A stretch of 64,000 nt of DNA from Lysobacter sp. KIS68-7. Lineage in GTDB: Bacteria > Pseudomonadota > Gammaproteobacteria > Xanthomonadales > Xanthomonadaceae. The stretch is from assembly GCF_021284745.1 (NCBI RefSeq), contig NZ_CP089925.1, positions 1 through 64,000 of the forward strand. Direction: 5' to 3'. Shown here piece by piece: positions 38,113 to 47,202 of this stretch. The first letter of the stretch is position 1, and each line of letters begins with the position of its first letter. Under the pieces are notes generated by a model. It was given only the letters and a program-made list of their open reading frames with translations. It made no database searches and had not been told where the DNA came from. The position numbers and the translations under genes were made by a program.

Positions 38113-39068
38113 TCCTCGAACTCCGCGCGCACCGGCAGGCCGGCGGGCAAGGTTTCCTTCGAATCCACCACGACTTCCGCCACCCAGGCCAGGCGCGCCG
38201 CGTCCTTGCCGATCAGCGCGTAGTACGGCGTGAACGTCGGTTCGGAGCGGATCATGCGCACCGTGCCGGCGAGCGCGTCCTTGCGGCCGTCGATGAAGAG
38301 GCGCGCCTTGGTCCCGACCTTCACCTGCGCGCGGATCGGTTCGGGCACGTAGACGCGTGCATACGGCGTGCCGACCAGCAGGATCGCGAGCGGCTGCCCG
38401 ATCGCGGCCTGGTCGCCGAGCTTGTACGGCAGGTTGTCGACGAGACCATCGCGCGGCGCGACGAGCGAGAGCTTTTCGAGATTGACTTCCTGTGCGGCGG
38501 CCTGCGCTTGCGATGCAGCGAGCGAAGCCTTGCCCTGCGCGATTTCTTCGTGGCGCGTGCCGGCTTCGAGTTCGGCGAGTTGTTCGGCCAATGCGCGTGC
38601 GGATTCGTCGGCGGCGTCCACTGCGGCGCGCGCACGTTCGACTTCCGCGGCGGAGACGAGCTGTTGCGCACCGAGCGGGCGCACGCGCGTGTAGTAGTCG
38701 CGGGCCTGGCGGGCATCGGCGCGCGCCGATGCGAGGCTCGCGCGGGCTTGCTTGATCGTTTCGGAGCGCGGGCCGGCTTCGAGTTCTTCCAGCGAGGCGC
38801 GCTGCGCTTCGGATTGCGCGCGCGCCGCCTCGGTGGCCGAGCGCGTGCGGTCGAGTTCGAGCCGCAGGATCGCCTGGCCGGCCTTCACGCGTTGCCCTTC
38901 GCGCACGTCGATCGACACGATCTTTTCGGCCGCGGGTGCGGGCAGCGTGATGCGGTCGTATTCGAGCGTGCCGAGCGCCTGCGGCTTGTCATTGCGGCAG
39001 GCGGACAGCGACGCGATGACGGCGAATGCAACGGCAGCGGTAGCGAACGGACGAAGGGGGGCACGCAT
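38109..39068 (-). CDS. HlyD-family membrane fusion lipoprotein
   Basis: The 319-aa protein has a lipobox (FAVIASLSAC with Cys at 23), so it is likely a periplasmic lipoprotein. A split biotinyl-lipoyl-like domain (EKIVSIDVREGQRVKAGQAI near 50-70 and LSLVAPRDGLVDNLPYKLGD) flanks a long coiled coil (about 75-210). It resembles YbhG. It links the ABC-2 permease to an outer-membrane channel that is not encoded here. It is first of the three transport genes and follows the TetR gene by 42 bases. Confidence 0.92.
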   Translation of the reverse strand: MRAPLRPFATAAVAFAVIASLSACRNDKPQALGTLEYDRITLPAPAAEKIVSIDVREGQRVKAGQAILRLELDRTRSATEAARAQSEAQRASLEELEAGPRSETIKQARASLASARADARQARDYYTRVRPLGAQQLVSAAEVERARAAVDAADESARALAEQLAELEAGTRHEEIAQGKASLAASQAQAAAQEVNLEKLSLVAPRDGLVDNLPYKLGDQAAIGQPLAILLVGTPYARVYVPEPIRAQVKVGTKARLFIDGRKDALAGTVRMIRSEPTFTPYYALIGKDAARLAWVAEVVVDSKETLPAGLPVRAEFEE

Positions 39069-39110
39069 CGTGGGGGGCTCTTGTTGGACGTGATGGTCAG
39101 GGCGTGGTGG

Positions 39111-39860
39111 TCAGCGCAGCCCGATCCCGTGATCGAGCAAAGCGATCGCGTGGTCGCGCATGGCGTTGGAATCGATGTCGTCCGCGTCGAACATGCGTCG
39201 CCAGATCGGCGCACCGGCGGCGGGGAACAGCGTGAGGCCGACGAGCGAGGCCACCAGCAGGCGCGGGTCGAGGTCCGGGTTGAGTTCGCCCTTTTCCTGC
39301 GCGGCGGCGAAGCGCGCGGCAAGCATGCGGGGCATCTGCGGTGCGACGGTGGTGAGCAGCAGTTCGCGCAGCGCGCCGCCTTCGCACAGCACTTCGCGCA
39401 CCCACAAGGGCGGCAACCAGGGATGGCGCGCGACGGCTTCGCTCATGCCGCGCACGAAGCCCGCGACCAGCCCGGCGATGTCGTCGCCGGCCTGCATCAT
39501 CGCGTTGCGCACCTCGTCGAAGGCCGGCAGCAGGCGTTCGGTGATCACGGCCTGCTGCAGCTGCGCCTTGTCGCCGAAGTAGTAATGCACGAGCGCCGGA
39601 TTGACGCCGGCTTCCTGCGCGATCTCGCGCAGCGTCGCGCTGGCGATGCCGTGGTGCGCGAAACATTCGACGGCGACATCGAGCAGGCGCGCGCGCAGGT
39701 CCTGACTGTCGCCGGCGGGGCGGCCCACGGCGCGCGCCTTGGATTTGCGCGGGCGGCCCGGGCCACGCGGGGTCGGCGTGGCGCGGGCGGCGCGCGGGGG
39801 TTTGGCATCGACAGGCATGGAATCGGGGGCCGGAACCGGGATCGAGGGCATGGACGTCAT
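39111..39860 (-). CDS. TetR-family repressor of the export operon
   Basis: The 249-aa protein has a disordered Pro/Arg-rich N-terminus and then a TetR helix-turn-helix (about 55-100; LLDVAVECFAHHGIASATLR, then EIAQEAGVNPALVHYYF). A ligand-binding domain of the CecR/YbiH type completes it. In Escherichia coli CecR controls the ybhGFSR exporter, which this operon resembles, so control of its own operon is likely. The start is uncertain: ATG codons at 39860, 39851 and 39818 are all possible. A palindromic AT-rich site lies just upstream at 39863-39881. Confidence 0.88.
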   Translation of the reverse strand: MTSMPSIPVPAPDSMPVDAKPPRAARATPTPRGPGRPRKSKARAVGRPAGDSQDLRARLLDVAVECFAHHGIASATLREIAQEAGVNPALVHYYFGDKAQLQQAVITERLLPAFDEVRNAMMQAGDDIAGLVAGFVRGMSEAVARHPWLPPLWVREVLCEGGALRELLLTTVAPQMPRMLAARFAAAQEKGELNPDLDPRLLVASLVGLTLFPAAGAPIWRRMFDADDIDSNAMRDHAIALLDHGIGLR

Positions 39861-39862
39861 AT

Positions 39863-39881
39863 TTAATTCGTTGGTTAATTA
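39863..39881. promoter_or_regulatory. Putative TetR operator and promoter
   Basis: TAATT-N8-AATTA (39864-39868 and 39877-39881) is an inverted repeat in a rare AT-rich island directly in front of the TetR gene start. This is the expected place for an autoregulatory operator that would control the repressor and the downstream export genes. Confidence 0.5.
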
Positions 39882-40022
39882 CACGCAAGCGAGGACCGAC
39901 GAGCGGTCTCCTTTCCTCACGGAACGCCTCCGGCTTTCCGATGCGGGCATTGCATGCGACCCCCGCCTTCCTTTGGCCTACTTATTCGCCCCGGGCCGCG
40001 GAAGCGCTACGCTTCGCGCCTC

Positions 40023-41015
40023 ATGAATGCCCCTTCGCAACGCGACTTCACCCTCGAACCTGCCGATACCGAGCGCCTGGCCAACCTGACCGGCGCCTTC
40101 GACGCGCACCTGCGCCAGATCGAACTGCGCCTGGGCGTGGAGATCGCGAACCGCGGCAATGTCTTCCGCGTCACCGGCCCCGAAGCGGCGGTGCAGCGCA
40201 CCGAACGCTTCCTGCGCGCGCTCTACGACGAGGCGGGCGAGGAACGCTTCGACGGCCATGCCATCAACGTGCGCCTCAACGCCGTCGATGCCGATCCGCA
40301 AGACGCGGCCGGTGGATTCGAACCGCAGGACGTCGCCATCCGCGTGAAGCGCGGCACCATCCGCGGCCGTGGCGCGAACCAGGCGAAGTACCTGCACGCG
40401 ATCGCGACCCACGACATCAACCTCGGCGTCGGCCCCGCGGGCACGGGCAAGACCTTCCTCGCGGTGGCGATGGCGGTGGAAGCGCTCAACGAATCGCGCG
40501 TGCAGCGCCTGATCCTCGTGCGCCCCGCGGTGGAGGCAGGCGAGAAACTCGGCTTCCTGCCCGGCGACCTCACGCAGAAGGTCGACCCCTACCTGCGCCC
40601 GCTGTACGACGCGCTGTACGAAATGCTCGGCGTGGAAAAGGTCATCAAGCTGCTGGAGAAGAACGTCATCGAGATCGCGCCGCTGGCCTACATGCGCGGC
40701 CGCACGCTCAACGATGCGTTCGTCATCCTCGACGAGGCGCAGAACACCACCATCGAACAGATGAAGATGTTCCTGACGCGCATCGGCTTCGGGTCCACCG
40801 CAGTGGTCACCGGCGACCTCACCCAGATCGACCTGCCCAAGCACCAGAAGTCCGGCCTGCGCGATGCGATCGAGGTGCTGCGCGGCGTGGACGGCATCAG
40901 CTTCACCTTCTTCCAATCGCACGACGTGGTGCGCCATCCGTTGGTCGCGCGCATCGTCGACGCCTACGATGCGCGCGATGCGAACGACACCGCCACCGGT
41001 GGAGGCAACGCATGA
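40023..41015 (+). CDS. ybeZ: PhoH-like ATPase (YbeZ)
   Basis: The 330-aa protein has an N-terminal KH-like region (VEIANRGNVFRVTGPEAAVQ), then a PhoH P-loop domain: Walker A GPAGTGKTFLAVAMAVEAL near 137-155, LVRPAVEAGEKLGFLPGDL and Walker B ILDEAQNTTIEQMKMFLTR. YbeZ binds the RNase YbeY and is linked to ribosome and RNA maturation. The start at 40023 is preceded by no strong site but matches the family. Its stop overlaps ybeY (ATGA), and the order ybeZ-ybeY-corC is conserved. Confidence 0.95.
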   Translation: MNAPSQRDFTLEPADTERLANLTGAFDAHLRQIELRLGVEIANRGNVFRVTGPEAAVQRTERFLRALYDEAGEERFDGHAINVRLNAVDADPQDAAGGFEPQDVAIRVKRGTIRGRGANQAKYLHAIATHDINLGVGPAGTGKTFLAVAMAVEALNESRVQRLILVRPAVEAGEKLGFLPGDLTQKVDPYLRPLYDALYEMLGVEKVIKLLEKNVIEIAPLAYMRGRTLNDAFVILDEAQNTTIEQMKMFLTRIGFGSTAVVTGDLTQIDLPKHQKSGLRDAIEVLRGVDGISFTFFQSHDVVRHPLVARIVDAYDARDANDTATGGGNA

Positions 41016-41482
41016 CCCGTGGTCCCGTCCGGCTCGACGTGTCCGTCGAATACGCCCTGCCCCGCATCGGCCTGCCGGCCGCGGTGAGCTTCCGCAAATG
41101 GGTCGCGGCCGCGCTGGCCGGTCGCATCCGCGAGGCGGACCTCGCGCTGCGCGTGGTCGGTACCAAGGAAGGACGCGCCCTCAACCGCCATTACCGCGGG
41201 AAGGACTACGCGACCAACGTCCTCAGCTTCCCGGCCGAACTGCCGGAAGGCGTGAAGCTCCCGCTGCTCGGCGACATCGTGCTCTGCGCCCCGGTGGTCG
41301 CGAAGGAAGCGCGCGAGCAGAAGAAATCGCTCGCCGCCCACTACGCACACCTGACCGTGCACGGCACGCTCCATCTTCTCGGCTGGAACCACGAGGACGC
41401 CCGCGAGGCCGACGCCATGGAGCAACTGGAGCGGGAAATCCTCGCCGAGCTGGGCATCGGCGACCCTTACGCCGACGCCTGA
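41012..41482 (+). CDS. ybeY: Endoribonuclease YbeY
   Basis: YbeY is a zinc metalloprotein for 16S rRNA 3' maturation and ribosome quality control. The 156-aa protein has NHYRGKDYATNVLSFP and the zinc motif HGTLHLLGWNHEDAREAD (HxxxHxxxxxH), both diagnostic. The ATG at 41012 overlaps the ybeZ stop, indicating coupled translation. corC follows after 89 bases. Confidence 0.96.
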   Translation: MTRGPVRLDVSVEYALPRIGLPAAVSFRKWVAAALAGRIREADLALRVVGTKEGRALNRHYRGKDYATNVLSFPAELPEGVKLPLLGDIVLCAPVVAKEAREQKKSLAAHYAHLTVHGTLHLLGWNHEDAREADAMEQLEREILAELGIGDPYADA

Positions 41483-41571
41483 CGCTCCGCCCGGGGTTCA
41501 CCGGGTACTCGCATTTCCGCGTTAGACTTCCCACCGTCGCTCCAATTCACGGAGCCTCGTCCCACCCCCCA

Positions 41572-42429
41572 ATGGCCGACGACGACAGTCCCCAGTCCGA
41601 CGACAAGAGCCGACGTACCTGGCTCGACCGCATCACCGCCGCCCTGTCGGGCGAGCCCACCACCCGCGAGGATCTGGTCGAGCTGCTGCGCGACGTGCAG
41701 GCCGACGGCCTGATCGCGGCCGATACGCTGCGGATGATGGAAGGCGCCATCGCGGTGTCCGACCTGACCGTCGGCGACGTGATGATCCCGCGCGCGCAGA
41801 TGGTGGCCCTGCCCGCCGACGCGCCGCTGCGCCAGCTGATCGAGTTGGTCGTGGAATCGGGCCACTCGCGCTTCCCGGTGCACGGGGAAGACAAGGACGA
41901 GATCCTCGGCATCCTGCTCGCCAAGGACCTGCTGCGCGGCGTCGTCGCCGAGCACGCACCGGGCAGCGTGCGCGAACTGCTGCGCCCCGCGGTGCTGATC
42001 CCCGAGTCGAAGAAGCTCAATGTGCTGCTGCGCGAGTTCCGCCAGTCGCGCAACCACATGGCCATCGTGATCGACGAGTACGGCGGCGTCGCCGGCCTGG
42101 TCACGATCGAGGACGTGCTGGAACAGATCGTCGGCGACATCGACGACGAGCACGACGAGGCGGTGGACGAGGCGCAGCTGATTTCGGCGCAGGCCGACGG
42201 CCACTTCGTGGTCGATGCGCTCACGCCGATCGCCGACTTCAACGAACGCTTCGGCGCGGACTTCGACGACGACGAATACGACACCATCGGTGGCCTGCTC
42301 ACCGCGGCCATCGGCCACCTTCCCGAAGCGGGCGAAGAACTCACGCTCGGTCGGTTCGGGTTCCGCGTGGCGCGCGCCGACGCGCGTCGCCTGCACGCTT
42401 TGCATGTGAGCGTGCATGCGGACGCCTGA
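41572..42429 (+). CDS. corC: CorC-family CBS-domain protein
   Basis: The 285-aa soluble protein has two CBS domains (about 68-190; VGDVMIPRAQMVALP and NHMAIVIDEYGGVAGLVTIE) and a C-terminal CorC_HlyC domain (DEYDTIGGLLTAAIGHLPEA). It has been linked to magnesium/cobalt efflux and more recently to membrane or ribosome-associated functions. It completes the ybeZ-ybeY-corC set. In many relatives lnt follows, but here a DUF4105 membrane protein overlaps its end by 14 bases. Confidence 0.94.
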   Translation: MADDDSPQSDDKSRRTWLDRITAALSGEPTTREDLVELLRDVQADGLIAADTLRMMEGAIAVSDLTVGDVMIPRAQMVALPADAPLRQLIELVVESGHSRFPVHGEDKDEILGILLAKDLLRGVVAEHAPGSVRELLRPAVLIPESKKLNVLLREFRQSRNHMAIVIDEYGGVAGLVTIEDVLEQIVGDIDDEHDEAVDEAQLISAQADGHFVVDALTPIADFNERFGADFDDDEYDTIGGLLTAAIGHLPEAGEELTLGRFGFRVARADARRLHALHVSVHADA

Positions 42430-43588
42430 GGGGGTCGCACGGCTGCTGATCGGCGTCCTGCTGTGGCTGTTGGCCACGGTCGCGAGTGCCGCCACGCCCC
42501 GCATCGGCGTGATGACGATGCAGCCCGGCGAAATCTTCTTCGAGCGCTTCGGCCACAACGCCATCGTGGTCGAGGAACCCGGCGCGCAGACGCCGATCTC
42601 CTACAACTTCGGCTTCTTCGACCTCGACGAACCGGGCTTCCTCGGCCGCTTCGTGCGTGGTGACATGCAATACAAGCTGGTCGCGCTGCCGGTGATGGAC
42701 GACCTCGCCTACTACCAGGACGTCGGCCGCGGCGTCTCGCTGCAGTGGCTCGACCTGACGCCCGCGCAGGCGCGCGAGCTCGCCGACGCGCTGGCGGAGA
42801 ACGCACGTCCGGAAAACGCGCGTTACCGCTACGACTACTTCACCGACAACTGCTCCACGCGCGTGCGCGACGCGCTCGACCGCGCGATGGGCGGTGCCTT
42901 GCGCAAGCAGCTCGAGGGCCGCTCGGCCGGCGACACCTTCCGCAGCGAGGCCGTGCGCCTGGCCTCGCCCGCGTTGTGGATGTGGCTCGGCTTCGATATC
43001 GGCCTCGGGCCTTACGCGGATCGGCCGCTGTCGCGCTGGGAAGACGCGTTCGTGCCGATGCGCCTGGCCGCGAGCCTGCGTGAAATGCACAACACCGAGG
43101 GCCGGCCGCTCGTGCTGTCCGAATCGGTGATCGTGCCGCATCGCCTGCCGCCCGAACCGCAGGACGCGCCGCGCCGCTGGTGGCCGTGGCTGATCGCGGG
43201 ACTGGCGCTCGCCTTCGGCATGCGCTGGCTGTCGACGCATCGCCCGCGCACCTTCGGCGCCGTGGCGCTGCCGCTGTGGACCGTGCTGGGCCTGCTCGGC
43301 GTGGTCATGGCCTTCCTCTGGTGCTGCACCGCGCACCGCGCGGGCTGGACGAACCACAACCTGCTGCTGTTCTCGCCGCTGTGCCTGCTGCTGTTGCCGG
43401 GCGCGTGGGCCTTGCTGCGCGGGCGCGCGACCTCGCGCTTCCACGCGGGCGTCCGCATCGCGGTGGCGGCCGGCGCCGTGCTCGCGCTGTTCCTGCAACT
43501 GCCCGCCGGCGCGCAGGTCCAGGCGGCCTGGCTCGCGCTGCTGGTTCCCCTGCACCTGGCACTGGCCTTTCCCGTCACGCGCCGCTGA
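42416..43588 (+). CDS. DUF4105 (Lnb N-terminal periplasmic domain) membrane protein
   Basis: The 390-aa protein has a signal peptide (LLIGVLLWLLATVASA). A periplasmic DUF4105 domain (about 28-240) follows, with the typical MTMQPGEIFFERFGHNAI and YRYDYFTDNCSTRVRDALD containing a conserved Cys and His. About four C-terminal membrane helices complete it (for example WPWLIAGLALAFGMRWL). The related domain occurs in the Lnb lipoprotein intramolecular transacylase, so a role in lipoprotein acyl remodelling is possible but unproven. It overlaps corC by 14 bases, suggesting coupling. Confidence 0.87.
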   Translation: MRTPEGVARLLIGVLLWLLATVASAATPRIGVMTMQPGEIFFERFGHNAIVVEEPGAQTPISYNFGFFDLDEPGFLGRFVRGDMQYKLVALPVMDDLAYYQDVGRGVSLQWLDLTPAQARELADALAENARPENARYRYDYFTDNCSTRVRDALDRAMGGALRKQLEGRSAGDTFRSEAVRLASPALWMWLGFDIGLGPYADRPLSRWEDAFVPMRLAASLREMHNTEGRPLVLSESVIVPHRLPPEPQDAPRRWWPWLIAGLALAFGMRWLSTHRPRTFGAVALPLWTVLGLLGVVMAFLWCCTAHRAGWTNHNLLLFSPLCLLLLPGAWALLRGRATSRFHAGVRIAVAAGAVLALFLQLPAGAQVQAAWLALLVPLHLALAFPVTRR

Positions 43589-43594
43589 GGCAGG

Positions 43595-44596
43595 ATGCGG
43601 GGCATGAGCGAACCGGCCCTGCCTGCCTGCGTCATCAATTGCGCGGTCTACGACCGCCACGGCAAGCGCGGCGACATTTCCCTGGATGCGATCAGCGACG
43701 CGCTCGCCGTGGACGACGGCAGCTTCGTCTGGGTCGGCCTGTACGAGCCGGAAGACGCGATCCTCGAAAAGCTGCAGGAAGAGTTCAACCTGCACGACCT
43801 CGCGATCGAGGACGCGCAGCACGCGCACCAGCGACCGAAGATCGAGGCCTACGGGCATTCGCTGTTCGTCGCCGTGCACACCGCGCAATCGGTGGACGAC
43901 AAGATCCGCTTCGGCGAAACGCATGCCTTCCTCGGCCCGCGTTACCTGGTCACCGTGCGCCACGGCGCCTCGCTGTCGTATGCGCCCGTCCGTGCGCGCG
44001 TCGAGCGCGAGCCCGACCTGCTCTCGCTCGGCCCTGCCTATGCGCTGTATGCGGTATTCGACTTCATCGTCGACAACTACCTGCCCATCGTCTCGGAATT
44101 CCGCGACGCGCTGAACGCGCTCGAGCAGGACATCTTCGCGTCCACCTACCGCCGCGAAACCATCGTCAAGCTCTACGAACTCAAGCGCGAGCTCACCCAG
44201 CTGCGCCTGGCCGTCGCGCCCATGCAGGACATCCTCGGTCAGCTCTCGCGCATGCATGGCGCGCTGGTGCCGGACGAAGTGCGCCTGTACTTCCGCGACG
44301 TGCTCGACCATGCGTTGCGCGTCAACGAATCCACCGACACGCTGCGCGAGATGCTCACCGCGGCGATGAGCGTCAACCTCTCGCTGGTGACCATCAACCA
44401 GGGCGAGGTGGTGAAGAAGCTCGCCGGTTGGGCGGGATTGCTCGCCGTGCCCACGCTGGTCGCGAGCTGGTACGGCATGAACTTCCACAACATGCCGGAA
44501 CTCCAGGGACGGCATTCGTACTTCATCCTGATCGGCGCGGTGCTGGTGTTCTGCATCGTGCTGTACCGCTATCTCAGGAAAATCCGCTGGCTCTGA
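43595..44596 (+). CDS. corA: CorA-family magnesium/cobalt transporter
   Basis: The 333-aa protein is a CorA channel subunit: a large cytoplasmic N-domain, the long stalk helix (EFRDALNALEQDIF and ETIVKLYELKRELTQLRLA), and two C-terminal membrane helices joined by the YGMNFHNMPE loop that holds the GMN selectivity motif. The C-terminal RYLRKIRWL basic cluster is usual. An ATG nine bases later (43604) is an equally plausible start. It follows the DUF4105 gene by six bases and precedes cstA by 13. Confidence 0.95.
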   Translation: MRGMSEPALPACVINCAVYDRHGKRGDISLDAISDALAVDDGSFVWVGLYEPEDAILEKLQEEFNLHDLAIEDAQHAHQRPKIEAYGHSLFVAVHTAQSVDDKIRFGETHAFLGPRYLVTVRHGASLSYAPVRARVEREPDLLSLGPAYALYAVFDFIVDNYLPIVSEFRDALNALEQDIFASTYRRETIVKLYELKRELTQLRLAVAPMQDILGQLSRMHGALVPDEVRLYFRDVLDHALRVNESTDTLREMLTAAMSVNLSLVTINQGEVVKKLAGWAGLLAVPTLVASWYGMNFHNMPELQGRHSYFILIGAVLVFCIVLYRYLRKIRWL

Positions 44597-44609
44597 GGGG
44601 AGCACGTCC

Positions 44610-46661
44610 TTGATCCGTCATCTCGGTTGGGCGGCGCTCGCCCTGTTCGCTGCGTGTTGCCTGGGCGTGCTCGCGCTCTCCAACGGGGAACCGGTGGGCG
44701 CTCTGTGGATCGTGTCAGCGGCGGTGTCGGTGTTCTGCATCGGCTATCGCTTCCATGCGCGCTACATCGCCGATCGCGCCTTGCGCATCGATCCCACGCG
44801 CGCGACGCCGGCCTGGCGCCGCAACGACGGACTGGATTACGTGCCGACGCAGAAGGCGGTGCTGTTCGGGCACCACTTCGCGGCGATCGCGGGCGCAGGG
44901 CCCCTGGTTGGCCCCGTGCTGGCGGCGCAGATGGGCTACATGCCGGGCATGTTGTGGATCATCTTCGGCGTGGTGCTCGCGGGCGCCGTGCAGGACATGA
45001 TGGTGCTGTTCCTCTCGGTGCGCCGCGACGGACGCTCGCTCGGCGAGATGATCCGCAACGAACTCGGTGCGGCGGCCGGCGTGACCGCGATGGTCGGCAT
45101 CCTCGCGATCATGGTGATCCTGCTCGCGGTGCTGGGCCTGGTGGTGGTGAAGGCGCTGGCCGTGAGTCCGTGGGGCGCGTTCACCGTCGCGATGACGATC
45201 CCGATCGCGTTGCTGATGGGCGCGTGGCTGCGCTGGATTCGCCCGGGGCGCATCCTGGAAGCGTCGATCATCGGACTGGTGTTGTTGTTCGCCTCGATCT
45301 GGATCGGCGGGCACGTCGCCGCTTCGCCGGAATGGGCGCCGGTGTTCACCTTCGACGCCAAGTCGCTGGCGTGGATGCTGATCGGCTACGGCTTCGTCGC
45401 CGCGGTGCTGCCGGTGTGGATGCTGCTCGCGCCGCGCGATTATCTTTCGACGTTCCTCAAGATCGGCACCGTGGTGCTGCTCGCGGTCGCGATCCTCGTC
45501 GCGATGCCCGAGCTGAAGATGCCCGCGATGACGCGCTTCGTCGATGGCTCCGGGCCGGTGTTCGCGGGCGCCTTGTTCCCCTTCCTGTTCATCACCATCG
45601 CCTGCGGCGCGATCTCGGGCTTCCACGCGCTCATCGCCTCGGGCACGACGCCGAAGATGATCGCGAGCGAAGGCCAGATCCGCGCGATCGGTTACGGCGG
45701 CATGCTGATGGAGGCCTTCGTCGCGATCATGGCGCTCATCGCGGCCTGCGTGCTCGACCCGGCGGTGTACTTCGCGATGAACGCGCCTGCGGCGGCCATC
45801 GGCACGACGGTGGACTCCGCTGCGCAGGCGATCGCGCAATGGGGCTTCGTGGTCACGCCGGACGTGCTGGCGCAGACCGCGAAGGACATCGGCGAAACCA
45901 CGATCCTCTCGCGCACCGGCGGCGCGCCGACGCTTGCGGTGGGCATGGCGCAGATCCTCCACGGCATCCTCGGCGGCAACGGCATGATGGCGTTCTGGTA
46001 CCACTATGCCATCCTGTTCGAAGCGCTCTTCATCCTCACCACGCTCGACGCGGGCACGCGCGTGGCGCGCTTCATGATCCAGGACCTCGCGGGCCTTGCC
46101 GTGCCCGCGTTCCGCCGCACGGAAAGCTGGGCGGCGAACATCGTGTGCACCTCGCTCGCGGTCGCGGGCTGGGGCTGGTTCCTCTACCAGGGCGTGGTCG
46201 ATCCACTCGGCGGCATCAACACGCTGTGGCCCTTGTTCGGCATCGCCAACCAGATGCTCGCGGGCCTGGCAATGATCTTCGTGTGCGCCACGCTGGTGAA
46301 GATGAAGCGCGAGCGCTACCTGTGGGTGGCGGCCGTGCCGACGGCGTGGCTGCTCGCCTGCACGCTGACGGCGGGCTGGCAGAAGTTGTTCCATGCCGAC
46401 CCGAAGATCGGCTTCCTGGCGAACGTGGCGCGCTTCTCCGATGCGCTCGCGCGCGGCGAGGTGCTCGCGCCGGCCAAGTCGCTCGCGGAAATGCGGCGCG
46501 TGATCTTCAACAACCAGCTCGACGCCGCGCTGTGCGCGCTGTTCATGGGCGTGGTGGTGCTCACCTTGGTGTTCGCGCTGCGCGCCGCCCTGCGTGCGCG
46601 CCGCAGCGACGCGCCGACCGCGATGGAGACGCCGCATGTGGCGCTCGATGCCGTTCGCTGA
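44610..46661 (+). CDS. cstA: Carbon starvation protein CstA (pyruvate/peptide transporter)
   Basis: This 683-aa inner-membrane protein of about 16-18 helices has the CstA signature YVPTQKAVLFGHHFAAIAGA, then GPLVGPVLAAQMGYMPGMLW near 75-115, and the C-terminal GGINTLWPLFGIANQMLAG. CstA family members take up pyruvate and possibly peptides. The start appears to be TTG at 44610, about ten bases after GAGGGGA. It overlaps the ybdD-like gene by 26 bases, the usual cstA-ybdD pair. Confidence 0.95.
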   Translation: MIRHLGWAALALFAACCLGVLALSNGEPVGALWIVSAAVSVFCIGYRFHARYIADRALRIDPTRATPAWRRNDGLDYVPTQKAVLFGHHFAAIAGAGPLVGPVLAAQMGYMPGMLWIIFGVVLAGAVQDMMVLFLSVRRDGRSLGEMIRNELGAAAGVTAMVGILAIMVILLAVLGLVVVKALAVSPWGAFTVAMTIPIALLMGAWLRWIRPGRILEASIIGLVLLFASIWIGGHVAASPEWAPVFTFDAKSLAWMLIGYGFVAAVLPVWMLLAPRDYLSTFLKIGTVVLLAVAILVAMPELKMPAMTRFVDGSGPVFAGALFPFLFITIACGAISGFHALIASGTTPKMIASEGQIRAIGYGGMLMEAFVAIMALIAACVLDPAVYFAMNAPAAAIGTTVDSAAQAIAQWGFVVTPDVLAQTAKDIGETTILSRTGGAPTLAVGMAQILHGILGGNGMMAFWYHYAILFEALFILTTLDAGTRVARFMIQDLAGLAVPAFRRTESWAANIVCTSLAVAGWGWFLYQGVVDPLGGINTLWPLFGIANQMLAGLAMIFVCATLVKMKRERYLWVAAVPTAWLLACTLTAGWQKLFHADPKIGFLANVARFSDALARGEVLAPAKSLAEMRRVIFNNQLDAALCALFMGVVVLTLVFALRAALRARRSDAPTAMETPHVALDAVR

Positions 46662-46860
46662 GCGCCTGCGCACCGAGTTCGCCGACGCCTGGCGCGCGGC
46701 GAAGCAGACGGCGCGCCTGGCGATCGGCATGCCGGATTACGAGGTGTATGTGGCGCACGTGCGCGCCTGCCATCCGGAGGCGACACCGATGACGCGCGAA
46801 GCCTTCGCGATCGAACGGATGCAGGCGCGCTATGCGCGGGGTCGCTCGCGCTGCTGCTGA
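46636..46860 (+). CDS. ybdD: YbdD/YjiX-family small protein
   Basis: The 74-aa protein has the family pattern MPDYEVYVAHVRACHPEATP, then MTREAFAIERMQARY and a C-terminal GRSRCC. YbdD-type proteins are needed with CstA/BtsT transporters for pyruvate uptake in Escherichia coli. The ATG at 46636 lies inside the end of cstA (26-base overlap), so translation is coupled; MPFAER at 46648 is an alternative start. Confidence 0.9.
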   Translation: MWRSMPFAERLRTEFADAWRAAKQTARLAIGMPDYEVYVAHVRACHPEATPMTREAFAIERMQARYARGRSRCC

Positions 46861-46867
46861 GGGCCGC

Positions 46868-47059
46868 TCAGTAACGCGAGCTGATGTTCTTCTGCCAGCC
46901 TTCTGTCCGTCGGCGGTCCTTGCCGCTGCGCCGGTCTTCCTTGTCCAGCTCGAACCGGATCATTTCGCGACGGTCGTGGCCCTGACGGCGCTCGACGTTT
47001 TTCCGGCGCTCCGGGCCCATGTAGCGCAGGCCTTCTCCGCGTTCGGTCAGTACGTCCAT
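46868..47059 (-). CDS. Small Arg-rich conserved protein
   Basis: The 63-aa protein has repeated charged motifs: MGPERRKNVERRQGHDRREM and EDRRSGKDRRRTEGWQ. Such RRxxDRR-type small proteins occur in many beta- and gammaproteobacteria and have no known function; nucleic-acid or phosphate binding is only a guess. It is convergent with ybdD, seven bases apart. The start at 47059 follows a weak GGGGAAGTGCAGG site. Confidence 0.7.
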   Translation of the reverse strand: MDVLTERGEGLRYMGPERRKNVERRQGHDRREMIRFELDKEDRRSGKDRRRTEGWQKNISSRY

Positions 47060-47141
47060 CCTGCACTTCCCCCCGTGGCTGGAACACCACGCTCTGCCCT
47101 CTGAAGACGTGAAACGGCTCCGGTAACGGCCGGGCCCGAAT

Positions 47142-47167
47142 GCGGCCGGGGGGCTGACCCCGGCCGC
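47142..47167. terminator. Strong hairpin downstream of the S9 peptidase
   Basis: GCGGCCGGGG-GGCTGA-CCCCGGCCGC is a perfect 10-bp stem with a 6-base loop, 36 bases after the peptidase stop. No T-run follows on either strand, so it may stabilise the mRNA end or be a weak terminator. Confidence 0.4.
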
Positions 47168-47202
47168 TTGTCGGTCACCAGCGCCCGACCAGCCGTTGCG
47201 GC

